Shown here: positions 33,307-42,093 of the stretch, piece by piece | Layout of the letters: the number at the start of each line of letters is the position of its first letter | Position numbering within the stretch: the first letter of the stretch is position 1 | From: UBA1941 sp046329575 | Lineage (GTDB): Bacteria > Bacteroidota > Bacteroidia > Chitinophagales > LD1 | Length of the DNA: 64,000 nt | NCBI GenBank assembly: GCA_046329575.1 | Contig: JAXLUJ010000006.1 | Coordinates: 186,001-250,000, forward strand | Direction: 5' to 3' | Notes under the pieces: model-generated | The model's input: the letters and a program-made list of their open reading frames with translations, nothing else | Databases searched by the model: none | Told to the model about the DNA's origin: nothing | Position numbers and translations under genes: made by a program

Positions 33307-34647
33307 CTATAGTTCGATTACTGCTTCTTTGAATTTCTTTCCGCGGTCTTCATAATTTTGGAACAAATCGAACGAAGCGCAAGCCGGCGAGAGCAACACG
33401 GCATCGCCAGGATTACCAAGTTGGTAACTCATTCTAACCGCATCGCGCATGTTGTTGCAGTTCACCACCACATCCACCATTTTGCTGAATGCGGCATGCA
33501 ACTTCGTATTGTCGGTACCTAAACAAATCATCGCTTTCACGTGTTTCTTTACCAACGGTTCCAGAATGGCATAGTCGTTACCTTTGTCAACACCACCGGC
33601 AATCCATATTACCGGCCGGCTCATGCTTTCGAGCGCAAACCAGGTGCTGTTCACATTAGTTGCTTTTGAATCGTTGATGAATTCAATGCCGCGCACTTTG
33701 GCCACTGTTTCTAAACGGTGTTCCAGCCCTTTGAAGTTCATCAAACTTTCACGGATCTGTTCTTTGCGCAGTCCGTATGGATTTACTGCGATGCCCGCAG
33801 CCATGGAGTTGTACACATTGTGCCTCCCTTTGATTCCGATTTCCTGAATTGACATGTTAAATGGATTGTGGTTTTTTAATGTTATATAAATGGAATTGTC
33901 TTTCACATAAGCGCCTTCTTCAACCTGCTTCTCGTAACTGAACGGCACCATTTTGGCGCGGATACCGAACTTTTCAATATTGGCCATGGTGATCTCATCG
34001 TCTAACGAATAGATGAACAGATCATCAGCAGTTTGATTTTTAGCAATTGCGAACTTGGCAGCTACATAGTTGGCCAGTTCGTAATTGTAACGATCGAGGT
34101 GATCGGGAGTAATATTGGTTAGAATGGCGATGTGAGGCCGGAAGGTCTCGATATCGTCTAACTGAAAACTGGATATTTCCAAAACATAATGCTGGTGCGG
34201 ATCGTGGGCCACCATCATCGCAAAACTATTTCCGATGTTACCGCCTAAACCTACATCTATACCTCCTTCTTTAAGGATTTGATAAATCAAGCTGGTAGTA
34301 GTGGTTTTACCATTCGAGCCGGTGATGGCAATAATTTTGGAAGAAGTGAACCAACTTGCGAATTCAATTTCACTTACTATGCGAATCCCTTTTTCACGAA
34401 GCTTTTTAATAATGGCGGCCTTCTCCGGAATTCCCGGACTTTTCACAATCAGGTCGGCATTCAAGATTTTCTCTTCGGTATGTGTGTTCTCTTCAAAAGA
34501 AATACCCCGCTGCTCCAGCTCTTTGCGGTAAACTTCCTTGATGGCGCCGGCATCACTTACAAAAACGTCATAGCCCTGCTGCAAGCCCAATGCTGCTGCA
34601 CCTACTCCACTTTCTGCTGCCCCTAAAATTACCAAGCGCCCTTTCAT
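33307..34647 (-). CDS. murD: UDP-N-acetylmuramoyl-L-alanine--D-glutamate ligase
   Basis: This Mur ligase adds D-Glu. RLVILGAAESGVGAAALGLQ is the N-terminal Rossmann fold, AITGSNGKTTTTSLIYQIL is the ATP loop, and EISSFQLDDIETFRPHIAILTNITPDHLDRY is the central block. INDSKATNVNSTWFALESM and LLSPACASFDLFQNYEDRG are in the C-terminal domain. The length is 446 residues. It is 2 bases from ftsW and 3 from mraY, inside the dcw operon. Confidence 0.97.
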   Translation of the reverse strand: MKGRLVILGAAESGVGAAALGLQQGYDVFVSDAGAIKEVYRKELEQRGISFEENTHTEEKILNADLIVKSPGIPEKAAIIKKLREKGIRIVSEIEFASWFTSSKIIAITGSNGKTTTTSLIYQILKEGGIDVGLGGNIGNSFAMMVAHDPHQHYVLEISSFQLDDIETFRPHIAILTNITPDHLDRYNYELANYVAAKFAIAKNQTADDLFIYSLDDEITMANIEKFGIRAKMVPFSYEKQVEEGAYVKDNSIYITLKNHNPFNMSIQEIGIKGRHNVYNSMAAGIAVNPYGLRKEQIRESLMNFKGLEHRLETVAKVRGIEFINDSKATNVNSTWFALESMSRPVIWIAGGVDKGNDYAILEPLVKKHVKAMICLGTDNTKLHAAFSKMVDVVVNCNNMRDAVRMSYQLGNPGDAVLLSPACASFDLFQNYEDRGKKFKEAVIEL

Positions 34648-34650
34648 GGC

Positions 34651-35904
34651 TTACCGAATCTTTAATGTTACAATGCTCAAAACCGCCAATAGAATCCCGA
34701 TGATCCAAAACCTGGATACGATCTTGCTTTCATGCCATCCCAACTTCTGATAATGGTGATGCAATGGCGACATCAAAAAAATGCGCTTGCCTTCACCCGT
34801 TTTTCTTTTTGTGTACTTGAAGTAACTTACCTGAATCATCACACTAATGTTCTCTATCAAAAAAATACCGCACATCAGTGGAATCAGCAATTCCTTTCTT
34901 ACCGCTATGGCCAGTGTGGCAATTATTCCACCAAGCGCCAATGAGCCGGTATCGCCCATAAATACCTGAGCCGGAAAAGCATTCCACCATAAGAAACCAA
35001 CACAAGCGCCAACAAATGCAGCAATAAAGATGGTGAGCTCCGCACAGTGCGGGATGTACATAATGTTGAGGTAATCGGCAAAAATGATGTTACCCGATAC
35101 GTAGGCAAACACCAACAGCGTAGCGCCAATAATGGCCGAAGTGCCGGTGGCCAAACCATCAATACCATCGGTAAGGTTGGCGCCGTTCGATACGGCCGTA
35201 ATAATGAAGATTACTATGGGAATGAATACCAGCCAGGCGTACTTCGACCAATTTTCATTGATAGAAGTAACAATCAGCGAATAATCAATTTCATGTGTTT
35301 TGAAAAAAGGAATGGTAGTGGAAAGGTCTTTCACACGAACCATATAGTGCAAATCACCACGCTCATCGCGAAGTTGAGTGATATCTTCTTTAGCATAAGC
35401 GCTGATTTTAGAAGGATCGATTTCCTCCTTCGTATAAACATTCTTGTTGAAATACAATACGATTCCCACTATAAGACCCAAGCCTACTTGACCTATGATT
35501 TTGAATGTTCCGGCAAGGCCTTTTTTATCTTTTTTGAACACTTTAATGTAATCATCAGCAAAACCGATAGCGCCCAGCCATACAGTTGTTACCAGCATCA
35601 GGATGATATAAACGTTCTCGAGTTGTGCGAGCAATAAGGTAGGGATCAGAATAGCTGCGTGAATAATGAAGCCGCCCATTGTTGGTGTACCGCGCTTCAG
35701 GTTTTCGCCTTGCAACCCCAGTTCACGAATATTTTCACCAATCTGCTTGCGTTGCAGCATCGCAATGATGTTCTTTCCATAAATCATGGAAATCATCAGC
35801 GACAACACAATGGCCAAAGCCGCCCGAAACGAAATGTATCCGAACAGCCCCGCACCGGGAATGTGATAGTGTGCGTTAAGGTATTTGAAAAGATAATATA
35901 ACAA
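34651..35904 (-). CDS. mraY: Phospho-N-acetylmuramoyl-pentapeptide transferase MraY
   Basis: This polytopic membrane enzyme makes lipid I. GTPTMGGFIIHAAILIPTLL, GFADDYIKVFKKDKKGL (Asp pair) and NLTDGIDGLATGTSAIIG (catalytic Asp) are visible. FMGDTGSLALGGIIATLAIA and the end block with MSPLHHHYQKLGWHESKIVSRFWIIG complete the family set. At 417 residues it is about 55 longer than the E. coli enzyme. The extra part lies between helices at roughly residues 160-215, as is common in Bacteroidota. Confidence 0.97.
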   Translation of the reverse strand: MLYYLFKYLNAHYHIPGAGLFGYISFRAALAIVLSLMISMIYGKNIIAMLQRKQIGENIRELGLQGENLKRGTPTMGGFIIHAAILIPTLLLAQLENVYIILMLVTTVWLGAIGFADDYIKVFKKDKKGLAGTFKIIGQVGLGLIVGIVLYFNKNVYTKEEIDPSKISAYAKEDITQLRDERGDLHYMVRVKDLSTTIPFFKTHEIDYSLIVTSINENWSKYAWLVFIPIVIFIITAVSNGANLTDGIDGLATGTSAIIGATLLVFAYVSGNIIFADYLNIMYIPHCAELTIFIAAFVGACVGFLWWNAFPAQVFMGDTGSLALGGIIATLAIAVRKELLIPLMCGIFLIENISVMIQVSYFKYTKRKTGEGKRIFLMSPLHHHYQKLGWHESKIVSRFWIIGILLAVLSIVTLKIR

Positions 35905-35926
35905 GTGGGTAGTTTTTAAGTTGGTT

Positions 35927-37390
35927 TTAATGTGTTTCTAATCCTAATGCATGCCTCAGTTCGTCTTTATCATCAAAAGGGAATTTCACGCCCTTTATTT
36001 CCTGATATTTTTCATGGCCTTTGCCGGCAACCAGTATTACATCATTAGGCCGGGCCATCATCACTGCTGCCCGAATAGCCTCTCGCCGGTTGGTAATGGC
36101 TAACACCTTCTGTCTGGAAACCACATCCACTCCTGCTTTCATTTCTTCAATAATAGCCTCGGGATTTTCGCTGCGTGGATTATCGGAAGTAAGAACACAA
36201 TGATCAGAGTAATGTGCTGCAACCTGCGCCATTACTGGCCTTTTGGCCGCATCGCGGTCGCCACCGCAACCCACTACGGTTATAAGTTTGCCATTGCCAT
36301 TGCGGATACTGTTGATGGTTTGCAACACGTTTTTCAACGCATCCGGAGTGTGAGCATAATCAACTATGGCAGTAATTTGTTTTTCGGTTGAAACCACCTG
36401 ATCGAAACGACCTTCAGGTGGCGCAATAGCGCTTAAGGCAACCAGCGCCTCCATTTTATCGGTACCCAGTAAACGGGCAGCGCCATACACCGCTAGTAAA
36501 TTGTAGGCGTTGAACTCACCAATTAAACGAGTGAAGAATTCCGCGCCATCCATTTCGAGTTGCAAACCGTTAATGCCGTTCTCTACAATTTTCGCTTTAA
36601 AATCGGCTGGCGACTTCAACGCATAACTTACTTTTTTTGCAAGCGTATTCTGCAACATCACTTTCCCGTTCCGGTCGTCAATATTGCTCAAGGCAAATGC
36701 CGATTCCGGCAGTTGGTCGAAGAACTGTTTCTTCGCTTTCAGATAATTATCGAACGTTTTGTGATAGTCGAGATGATCGTGGGTAAGGTTGGTAAAAATG
36801 CCTCCTGCGAAAGGTATTCCTGCAATGCGATTCTGATGAACAGCATGACTGCTTACTTCCATAAAACAATAACTGCATCCGGCTGCAGCCATCCGGTGCA
36901 ACAATTCACTTAATTGAACAGCATCAGGGGTGGTATGGGTAGAAGGAATTACCGTATCGTCGATCTGATTCTGAACAGTAGAAAGTAAGCCGCAGTGTTC
37001 GCCCAAACTGCGATACAATCGAAACAAAATGGTGGCCACAGAAGTTTTTCCATTCGTTCCGGTTACACCAACAATTTTCATCTTCTTACCGGGATGGTTA
37101 TAAAAGTTGGCAAGCATCAAGCCAAGAGCTTTCGACGAATCTTCTACCAGCACCACAGTAATAGCAGTGAGATTGGCAGGCAGTTCTTCGCAAACAATTA
37201 TGCTCACGCCTTTGCGCAAAACATCTTGTATGTAACCATGTCCATCAGCGTTCACACCGCGCACAGCCACAAAAATATCACCGGGCTGCACCTTGCGCGA
37301 GTCCATCGAAATGCCATGCACCGGCACATCACGCAAACCGTGAATTTCCCGCACCGGCACCCCTTCCAATATGTTTTCCAGCGTATGCAT
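35927..37390 (-). CDS. murE: UDP-MurNAc-tripeptide synthetase MurE
   Basis: This Mur ligase adds the third residue of the stem peptide. GVTGTNGKTSVATILFRL is the ATP loop, and TNLTHDHLDYHKTFDNYLKAK is the Mur block. DYAHTPDALKNVLQ and VVGCGGDRDAAKRPVMAQ lie in the C-terminal domain. The substrate motif is DNPR (TSDNPRSENPEAI), which by family knowledge selects meso-diaminopimelate rather than lysine. The length is 487 residues. Its start overlaps the ftsI stop by one base. Confidence 0.97.
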   Translation of the reverse strand: MHTLENILEGVPVREIHGLRDVPVHGISMDSRKVQPGDIFVAVRGVNADGHGYIQDVLRKGVSIIVCEELPANLTAITVVLVEDSSKALGLMLANFYNHPGKKMKIVGVTGTNGKTSVATILFRLYRSLGEHCGLLSTVQNQIDDTVIPSTHTTPDAVQLSELLHRMAAAGCSYCFMEVSSHAVHQNRIAGIPFAGGIFTNLTHDHLDYHKTFDNYLKAKKQFFDQLPESAFALSNIDDRNGKVMLQNTLAKKVSYALKSPADFKAKIVENGINGLQLEMDGAEFFTRLIGEFNAYNLLAVYGAARLLGTDKMEALVALSAIAPPEGRFDQVVSTEKQITAIVDYAHTPDALKNVLQTINSIRNGNGKLITVVGCGGDRDAAKRPVMAQVAAHYSDHCVLTSDNPRSENPEAIIEEMKAGVDVVSRQKVLAITNRREAIRAAVMMARPNDVILVAGKGHEKYQEIKGVKFPFDDKDELRHALGLETH

Positions 37391-39477
37391 CAGCCTAATA
37401 ATATTTTTATGGTAGAACCCTTATTGATCTTTTCACCGGCATTGATACTTTGCCGGCGCACATTTCCATTTCCTTCAAACTGCACTTTCAATCCGCGCGA
37501 TTCCAACAGATAAAGCGCATCTTTCAAACCCATTCCTACCACATCGGGAACTGTATTAGCTTTCATTTCATTTGCCGCAAATTGCTTATCACCACTAGCC
37601 TTTACCCATTCTCCCGCCACTGCCGGAGCGGCAAATCCGAACTGCGCATAAATTTTTTCTACATCGTAATAATGCGCGCTCTGCACTTGAGGGGCATAGG
37701 TAATTTGACCGGTATTAACCGGACGGTGCATATCCAAAGAAATGGAGTACACTTTATCGGCCACTTCACGGAAAACCGTTCCGGCTACTACGTTTCCGTA
37801 ATAAACGCCATTGCTTGGCGAGTTCACTACCACAATCATGGAATACTCTGGTTTCTCGGCCGGGAAATAGCCAACAAAACTGGCCTGATACTTTTTGTTA
37901 CCGCGATAGCCATGGTTCGAAATCACAGCAGTACCGGTCTTACCCGCAATTTGCAGATAGTCGTTCTTCAAATTTCTGGCGGTTCCATTCGCTACCACGC
38001 CTTCAAGAATATCACGTAGTGCTTTCACCGTTTTTTCGCTCAATAAATGCTCATTCAGCACCATTGCGCCCGGCGAATCAACTGTAGTGTTATATTCCCT
38101 GATCTTCTCGATTAACGTGGGCTTAACCATTACGCCACCATTGGCAATAGCATTATAGAATTGGAGCGTGTGCAATGCAGAAACCTGAACTTCGTAACCA
38201 TGTGCAATAAATGCGCTAGATACACCCGACCATTTTTTCGCCGGTGCCAGCACCGGCCGCGCACTTCCGCCCAACTCAATACTCACCGGCTCGGTGAAAC
38301 CAAAGGCCTTCAAATGATCGTAGAATTTTGAAGGTTTTGCGGAGTAGTTGGCAAAAGCCAGTTTTGCAATAGCAACATTAGAAGATACTTCTATGGCGCG
38401 CTTCAGTGAAAGCGATGGCGTTTCAGGCGCCTCATGATCTTTTATGGTTAGATTGTAGAATTGCTTCACCCCATTTTCGCAATCCACTGAAGTGTTTTCG
38501 TTTACCAATCCGTCTTCCATCAAAGCCGCAACTGTAGCCAGTTTGAAGGTAGATCCGGGCTCTGTAGCTTCTCCAATTGCATAGTTGAAAAGCTCTTTAT
38601 AGTTTGCCGAATCTTTCCTGCCTAAATTGGCAATAGCACGGATTTTTCCGGTTTTCACTTCCATTAAAATGGCACATCCGTGTTCAGCATTAAAACTGGT
38701 GAGCGAACGGCGCAAGGCATCTTCAGCAACATCCTGAAGGTTCACATCAATGGTAGTATAAATGTCGCGGCCCGATTGCGAAGCCACATCATCTTTTGTG
38801 TCCAACGGCTTGGAAGCGCCACCGGAAAGTTTGCGATACAACTTCATTCCGGCCAAACCGCTAAGATCTTTGTTGTATTTTAATTCCACGCCCGATGAGT
38901 AAATACCGTCGTGATTTTCGTCGCTTCCTAAAGTGCGGAGCGCGATATCGCCAAAGGGATGGTCGCGCCATTCTTTGGTTTCCACTATCATGCCAGAAGT
39001 ATTTTTGCTTTGCCGAAACCACGGCCATTGCTTCATGGCATTCAACTCGGCCAGCGAAATGTTGCGCTTCAGCAAATAATACGCATCTTTCTTTTTACGA
39101 TGAAAAACAAACTCGCGGCGATAGTCTTCCTTTGATTTATCGCCAAAAGTTTCGGCCATCATCATCGCCACCGAATCTACATTCTGATTGCTGAACACCT
39201 TATCGGTTAATCCATCAGCATTAAAGTCAATGTGCACATCAAAAATGGGAAGTGAACTGGCCAGCAGCTTTCCATCGCACGAATAAATATTGCCGCGCTC
39301 AGCCTCAACTTTTTTCGGAAAAATCGTCAAACTATCAGCATGGGCAATTAAAGCCGGACCATCATAAATTTGCGTTTGTGCCGCTTTGAAAATGATGCCG
39401 GCGCCAAGCAATGCGATAAATACGAATCCAATGTAGATTCGCACCATCACTTCCCGCTTTTTGTTGCTGCCTTTCAT
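37390..39477 (-). CDS. ftsI: Division transpeptidase FtsI/PBP3 with PASTA domain
   Basis: This class B penicillin-binding protein crosslinks septal peptidoglycan. It has one N-terminal transmembrane helix (VRIYIGFVFIALLGAGIIF) and the PBP dimerisation start VEAERGNIYSCDGKLLASSLP. The catalytic SxxK is in EPGSTFKLATV, SSN follows in EVSSNVAIAKL, and KTG is in IAGKTGTAV. A single PASTA domain closes the protein (NTVPDVVGMGLKDALYLLESRG to KGSTIKILL), a Bacteroidota feature absent from E. coli FtsI. The length is 695 residues from ATG 39477; an in-frame TTG at 39483 is disregarded. Confidence 0.95.
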   Translation of the reverse strand: MKGSNKKREVMVRIYIGFVFIALLGAGIIFKAAQTQIYDGPALIAHADSLTIFPKKVEAERGNIYSCDGKLLASSLPIFDVHIDFNADGLTDKVFSNQNVDSVAMMMAETFGDKSKEDYRREFVFHRKKKDAYYLLKRNISLAELNAMKQWPWFRQSKNTSGMIVETKEWRDHPFGDIALRTLGSDENHDGIYSSGVELKYNKDLSGLAGMKLYRKLSGGASKPLDTKDDVASQSGRDIYTTIDVNLQDVAEDALRRSLTSFNAEHGCAILMEVKTGKIRAIANLGRKDSANYKELFNYAIGEATEPGSTFKLATVAALMEDGLVNENTSVDCENGVKQFYNLTIKDHEAPETPSLSLKRAIEVSSNVAIAKLAFANYSAKPSKFYDHLKAFGFTEPVSIELGGSARPVLAPAKKWSGVSSAFIAHGYEVQVSALHTLQFYNAIANGGVMVKPTLIEKIREYNTTVDSPGAMVLNEHLLSEKTVKALRDILEGVVANGTARNLKNDYLQIAGKTGTAVISNHGYRGNKKYQASFVGYFPAEKPEYSMIVVVNSPSNGVYYGNVVAGTVFREVADKVYSISLDMHRPVNTGQITYAPQVQSAHYYDVEKIYAQFGFAAPAVAGEWVKASGDKQFAANEMKANTVPDVVGMGLKDALYLLESRGLKVQFEGNGNVRRQSINAGEKINKGSTIKILLG

Positions 39478-39499
39478 TTCCAATTTTCAGTTTCAGTTT

Positions 39500-39844
39500 T
39501 CAATTTTCCGCTTTCACTTCAATCAGGTAGGGCGGCTGATGGAGTTCTTTCAATCCATACGGCTCTACCAGTTTGGCCACTTCGCCTAACCGGCTTTTCT
39601 TCATCAGATTGTTCGTAGTTTCCATGTACTCCCACCTTAGGTTTCTCACCTGCTTGTCGGTCCGCGCGATCTGCCGCGCATAGCTTTCTGCCAGGTGATT
39701 GTTGGCTATATGCAGAAATCCCAAAACCACAAGAAAAAGCACAAATGGCAGGCTCATCACAATGCTGCGAAAGCCTTCGCCCTCTACAATGTCGAACACC
39801 TGCAGAAAACGTCCTATCCCTTTCTTATTTTTTTGTTCCTCCAT
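39500..39844 (-). CDS. ftsL: FtsL-like divisome protein
   Basis: This 114-residue bitopic protein has one central transmembrane segment (IVMSLPFVLFLVVLGFLHIANNHLA). A short coiled-coil-like periplasmic part follows (YARQIARTDKQVRNLRWEYMETTNNLMKKSR) and a C-terminal YGLKELHQPPYLIEV. Sequence identity in this family is low, so the call rests on size, topology and position between rsmH and ftsI. ATG 39844 starts one base after the rsmH stop. Confidence 0.85.
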   Translation of the reverse strand: MEEQKNKKGIGRFLQVFDIVEGEGFRSIVMSLPFVLFLVVLGFLHIANNHLAESYARQIARTDKQVRNLRWEYMETTNNLMKKSRLGEVAKLVEPYGLKELHQPPYLIEVKAEN

Positions 39845-39845
39845 T

Positions 39846-40796
39846 TTATGTTCGTTCCGCCACCCGCAATTTGGCCGATCGCGAGCGGCTGTTTTCCTTT
39901 TGTTCGCTATCGCCTGCCACAATGGGCTTTTTGGTGATCAGCTTCCACTTTCTTTCCGTTTTTCCAAAGGCGTCTTTTTCCGGCTCATCTGAAAAATTGC
40001 CATGCTTCATATAGTTCTTCACCAATCGGTCTTCCAGTGAATGAAAAGTGATCACGCATAACCGACCTCCGGTTTTGATGATCTCCTCACTTTGCAAAAG
40101 CAGTGCTTTCAATGCATCCAGTTCGCCGTTCACTTCAATTCGCAAGGCTTGAAATACCTGAGCAAAGTATTTATGCTTTTCGCCTATGGCATGCTGCTCC
40201 AGCAGTTGCACCAAATCAGCAGTTCGGCGGAATTCACGCACTTTCCGTTGCGCCACAATTGCTGCAGCAAGCGTTTTGGCATTTCGCACTTCGCCATAGC
40301 TTCCTAAAACTTCCTGCAACCTTGCAGCAGGAAATTCGTTTAACACCATAGCTGCCGTTGTGGCGGCCCGAACGTTCATGCGCATATCCAAAGGTCCGTC
40401 GAAACGAAAACTGAATCCGCGATGCGGCGTATCGAACTGAAAAGAACTAACACCTAAATCGGCAAGCAATCCGTCCAGTTGCTGCACGCCATGCAATCGC
40501 AGAAACTTTTTTATTTGACTGAAATTGCTGTTCACGGCAGTAAACCGGTCGTCTTCAATGGCGTTGGCCAGCGCATCCGCATCCTGATCAAAACCCAGCA
40601 AACGACCCTGCGCACCCAGGTGCTTTAGGATTTCGCGCGAGTGACCGCCGCCGCCAAATGTGGCATCGGCATAAGTGCCATCAGGCTGCAACTGAAGTCC
40701 TTCCAGACATTCATGTAAAAGAACGGGTATGTGATAAGCCGCTGCTTTCTCTTCCTGTTCCGAATGAAAGCGCTCGTTCGGTTTATCCTTTTTCAT
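39846..40796 (-). CDS. rsmH: 16S rRNA (cytosine-1402-N4)-methyltransferase RsmH (MraW)
   Basis: This SAM-dependent methyltransferase of the dcw cluster reads HIPVLLHECLEGLQLQPDGTYADATFGGGGHSREIL (SAM loop). It also has GLLADLGVSSFQFDTPHRGFSFRFDGPLDMRMN and CVITFHSLEDRLVKNYMK. The length is 316 residues. Its start overlaps the end of mraZ by 14 bases, a common arrangement. Confidence 0.96.
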   Translation of the reverse strand: MKKDKPNERFHSEQEEKAAAYHIPVLLHECLEGLQLQPDGTYADATFGGGGHSREILKHLGAQGRLLGFDQDADALANAIEDDRFTAVNSNFSQIKKFLRLHGVQQLDGLLADLGVSSFQFDTPHRGFSFRFDGPLDMRMNVRAATTAAMVLNEFPAARLQEVLGSYGEVRNAKTLAAAIVAQRKVREFRRTADLVQLLEQHAIGEKHKYFAQVFQALRIEVNGELDALKALLLQSEEIIKTGGRLCVITFHSLEDRLVKNYMKHGNFSDEPEKDAFGKTERKWKLITKKPIVAGDSEQKENSRSRSAKLRVAERT

Positions 40797-41238
40797 CTAA
40801 ATATTTCGAAACCACATCTGCCAGATGCGAGATATTTCCATGCTGCGAAGCAATGAACTGATCGTATTTCGAACTCTCCCATATCTGGATCTTATCGAAC
40901 ATTCCTTTCAGCACCACTTCCTTCGCATTTCCGATATAACGCATCAATTGTTTTGAGATCAGAAACCTTCCGCTGTTGTCAAACTCCACTTCGGTAAGGC
41001 CGGCGGTAATTCCATTAATGAAATTCCGGTGCTCGGGGTTATAGGTATTCAGCTTGCGAAGTTTGGCCTCTTGCTCCGCCCAGGTTTGCATAGGATAAAT
41101 CACCAGACAATCGTCAATATCCTTGGCGATATAAAAACAGCCCTTATCCTCAGCAGGGAACTGCTTGAAAAACGATGAAGGCATCTTGATTCTGCCTTTG
41201 TCGTCAACCGTGCATGTGATCTCTCCGAGAAACTTCAT
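40783..41238 (-). CDS. mraZ: Transcriptional regulator MraZ
   Basis: The 151-residue MraZ protein has two tandem SpoVT/AbrB-like swapped-hairpin halves: FLGEITCTVDDKGRIKMPSSF and VEFDNSGRFLISKQLMRYI. MraZ represses its own dcw operon by binding repeated GTGG boxes upstream, and such boxes are visible at 41254-41298. The frame is open to 41367, but ATG 41238 gives the family start MKFLGEI. Confidence 0.95.
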   Translation of the reverse strand: MKFLGEITCTVDDKGRIKMPSSFFKQFPAEDKGCFYIAKDIDDCLVIYPMQTWAEQEAKLRKLNTYNPEHRNFINGITAGLTEVEFDNSGRFLISKQLMRYIGNAKEVVLKGMFDKIQIWESSKYDQFIASQHGNISHLADVVSKYLDEKG

Positions 41239-41253
41239 TCTGATGATTACTTC

Positions 41254-41298
41254 CCACAAAAGTAGAACTAATTCCCACTTTGAACCACTATCTACCAC
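41254..41298 (-). promoter_or_regulatory. MraZ operator boxes upstream of mraZ
   Basis: On the minus strand GTGG occurs at 41298, 41288 and 41278 with an exact 10-base step (GTGGTAGATA, GTGGTTCAAA, GTGGGAATTA). A fourth GTGGGAA follows 21 bases later at 41257. Direct GTGG-type repeats one helical turn apart are the known MraZ binding pattern. Two more GTGG words, 10 bases apart but pointing the other way, lie at 41370 and 41380. Confidence 0.8.
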
Positions 41299-41476
41299 TT
41301 TTTTAGACAGAAAGTTGTCAACAGCATTCAAAAAACCACACAAACCATTGTGTATCCTACGTTTCAATGGTGGTAAAAAGTGGGATAATTAATGTTGAAA
41401 ACGTATTTTCAAGCTTTAAACGTGCATATACATCCACTTTTTAACATCTTATCCACAATTTGAAGAAGTTCATTAG

Positions 41477-41643
41477 GCTGTAAATTCATTGAAAACCAAG
41501 GTGTCTACCACCCTATCGGGAATCCAAAAGAGAAAACAGGTGCTGTAAATTCATTGAAAACCAAGGTGTCTACCACCCCTACGAACTTTGTGAGGCTCAG
41601 AAAGCATGCTGTAAATTCATTGAAAACCAAGGTGTCTACCACC
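41477..41643. CRISPR. Three-repeat CRISPR array without cas genes
   Basis: Three identical 36-base repeats lie at 41477-41512, 41542-41577 and 41608-41643. Each starts GCTGTAAATTCATTG and ends GGTGTCTACCACC, where GGTG and CACC can pair around TCTAC. Two unrelated spacers of 29 bases (41513-41541) and 30 bases (41578-41607) separate them. All three repeats match exactly, so orientation cannot be read from a degenerate last repeat. No cas gene occurs anywhere in the window. The third repeat ends 23 bases before the ATG at 41667. The type cannot be assigned from the repeat alone. Confidence 0.85.
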
Positions 41644-41666
41644 ATAGTTTTCTGTTTCTTTGCAGA

Positions 41667-42092
41667 ATGAAACGAACCTTAGGGCTTTTGCTGGTAGTAG
41701 CCGTTCTATTTGCAGGCTATTTATGGGTAATGAAACCCAAGCCCCCAGTATGTAAAGGATTGGAAAAAGTAAGTTTCGACTCGATTTCACCAACCGGCCG
41801 CGAACTTAAGGGGGAACTGTTATTTGCAAACGAATCGAAACTGCGAACGCAATTGGGTGAAATTGAGTTTAAGGCAAAGATTAACGGTACAGAAGTAGGC
41901 GCCATCCATCAGGAAGTAAGCAGCGGCATTTCAAAACAGGAAACGTATCGCTTGCCTTTCCAACTTCGATTTTCGACCGACGAAATTGTGCTGCAACCGC
42001 CTTACCGTATCGAAGTGACCGGCGAAGCGCGTTCTACCACTTTGTTCGCCAACTATCGCGCACCAATTCAAATCAATCTGGAAATCCAATAA
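41667..42092 (+). CDS. LEA14-like (LEA type 2) membrane-anchored protein
   Basis: The 141-residue protein has one N-terminal hydrophobic anchor (TLGLLLVVAVLFAGYLWV) and a single beta-sandwich domain. The pattern LEKVSFDSISPTGRELKGELLFANESKLRTQLGEIEFKAKINGTEVGAIHQEVSSGI with a late VTGEA strand resembles the LEA_2/WHy fold. It has no catalytic residues and no known role. A similar domain is encoded next door at 42094, 1 base downstream, so the pair is probably a duplication in one operon. The promoter must lie in or next to the CRISPR array. Confidence 0.6.
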   Translation: MKRTLGLLLVVAVLFAGYLWVMKPKPPVCKGLEKVSFDSISPTGRELKGELLFANESKLRTQLGEIEFKAKINGTEVGAIHQEVSSGISKQETYRLPFQLRFSTDEIVLQPPYRIEVTGEARSTTLFANYRAPIQINLEIQ

Positions 42093-42093
42093 C

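Noticed and set aside
41449..41457. Perfect DnaA box TTATCCACA next to the CRISPR array, possible origin of replication
   Set aside because: Only one perfect box is visible. No cluster of boxes, AT-rich unwinding tract or dnaA/dnaN neighbour supports an origin.
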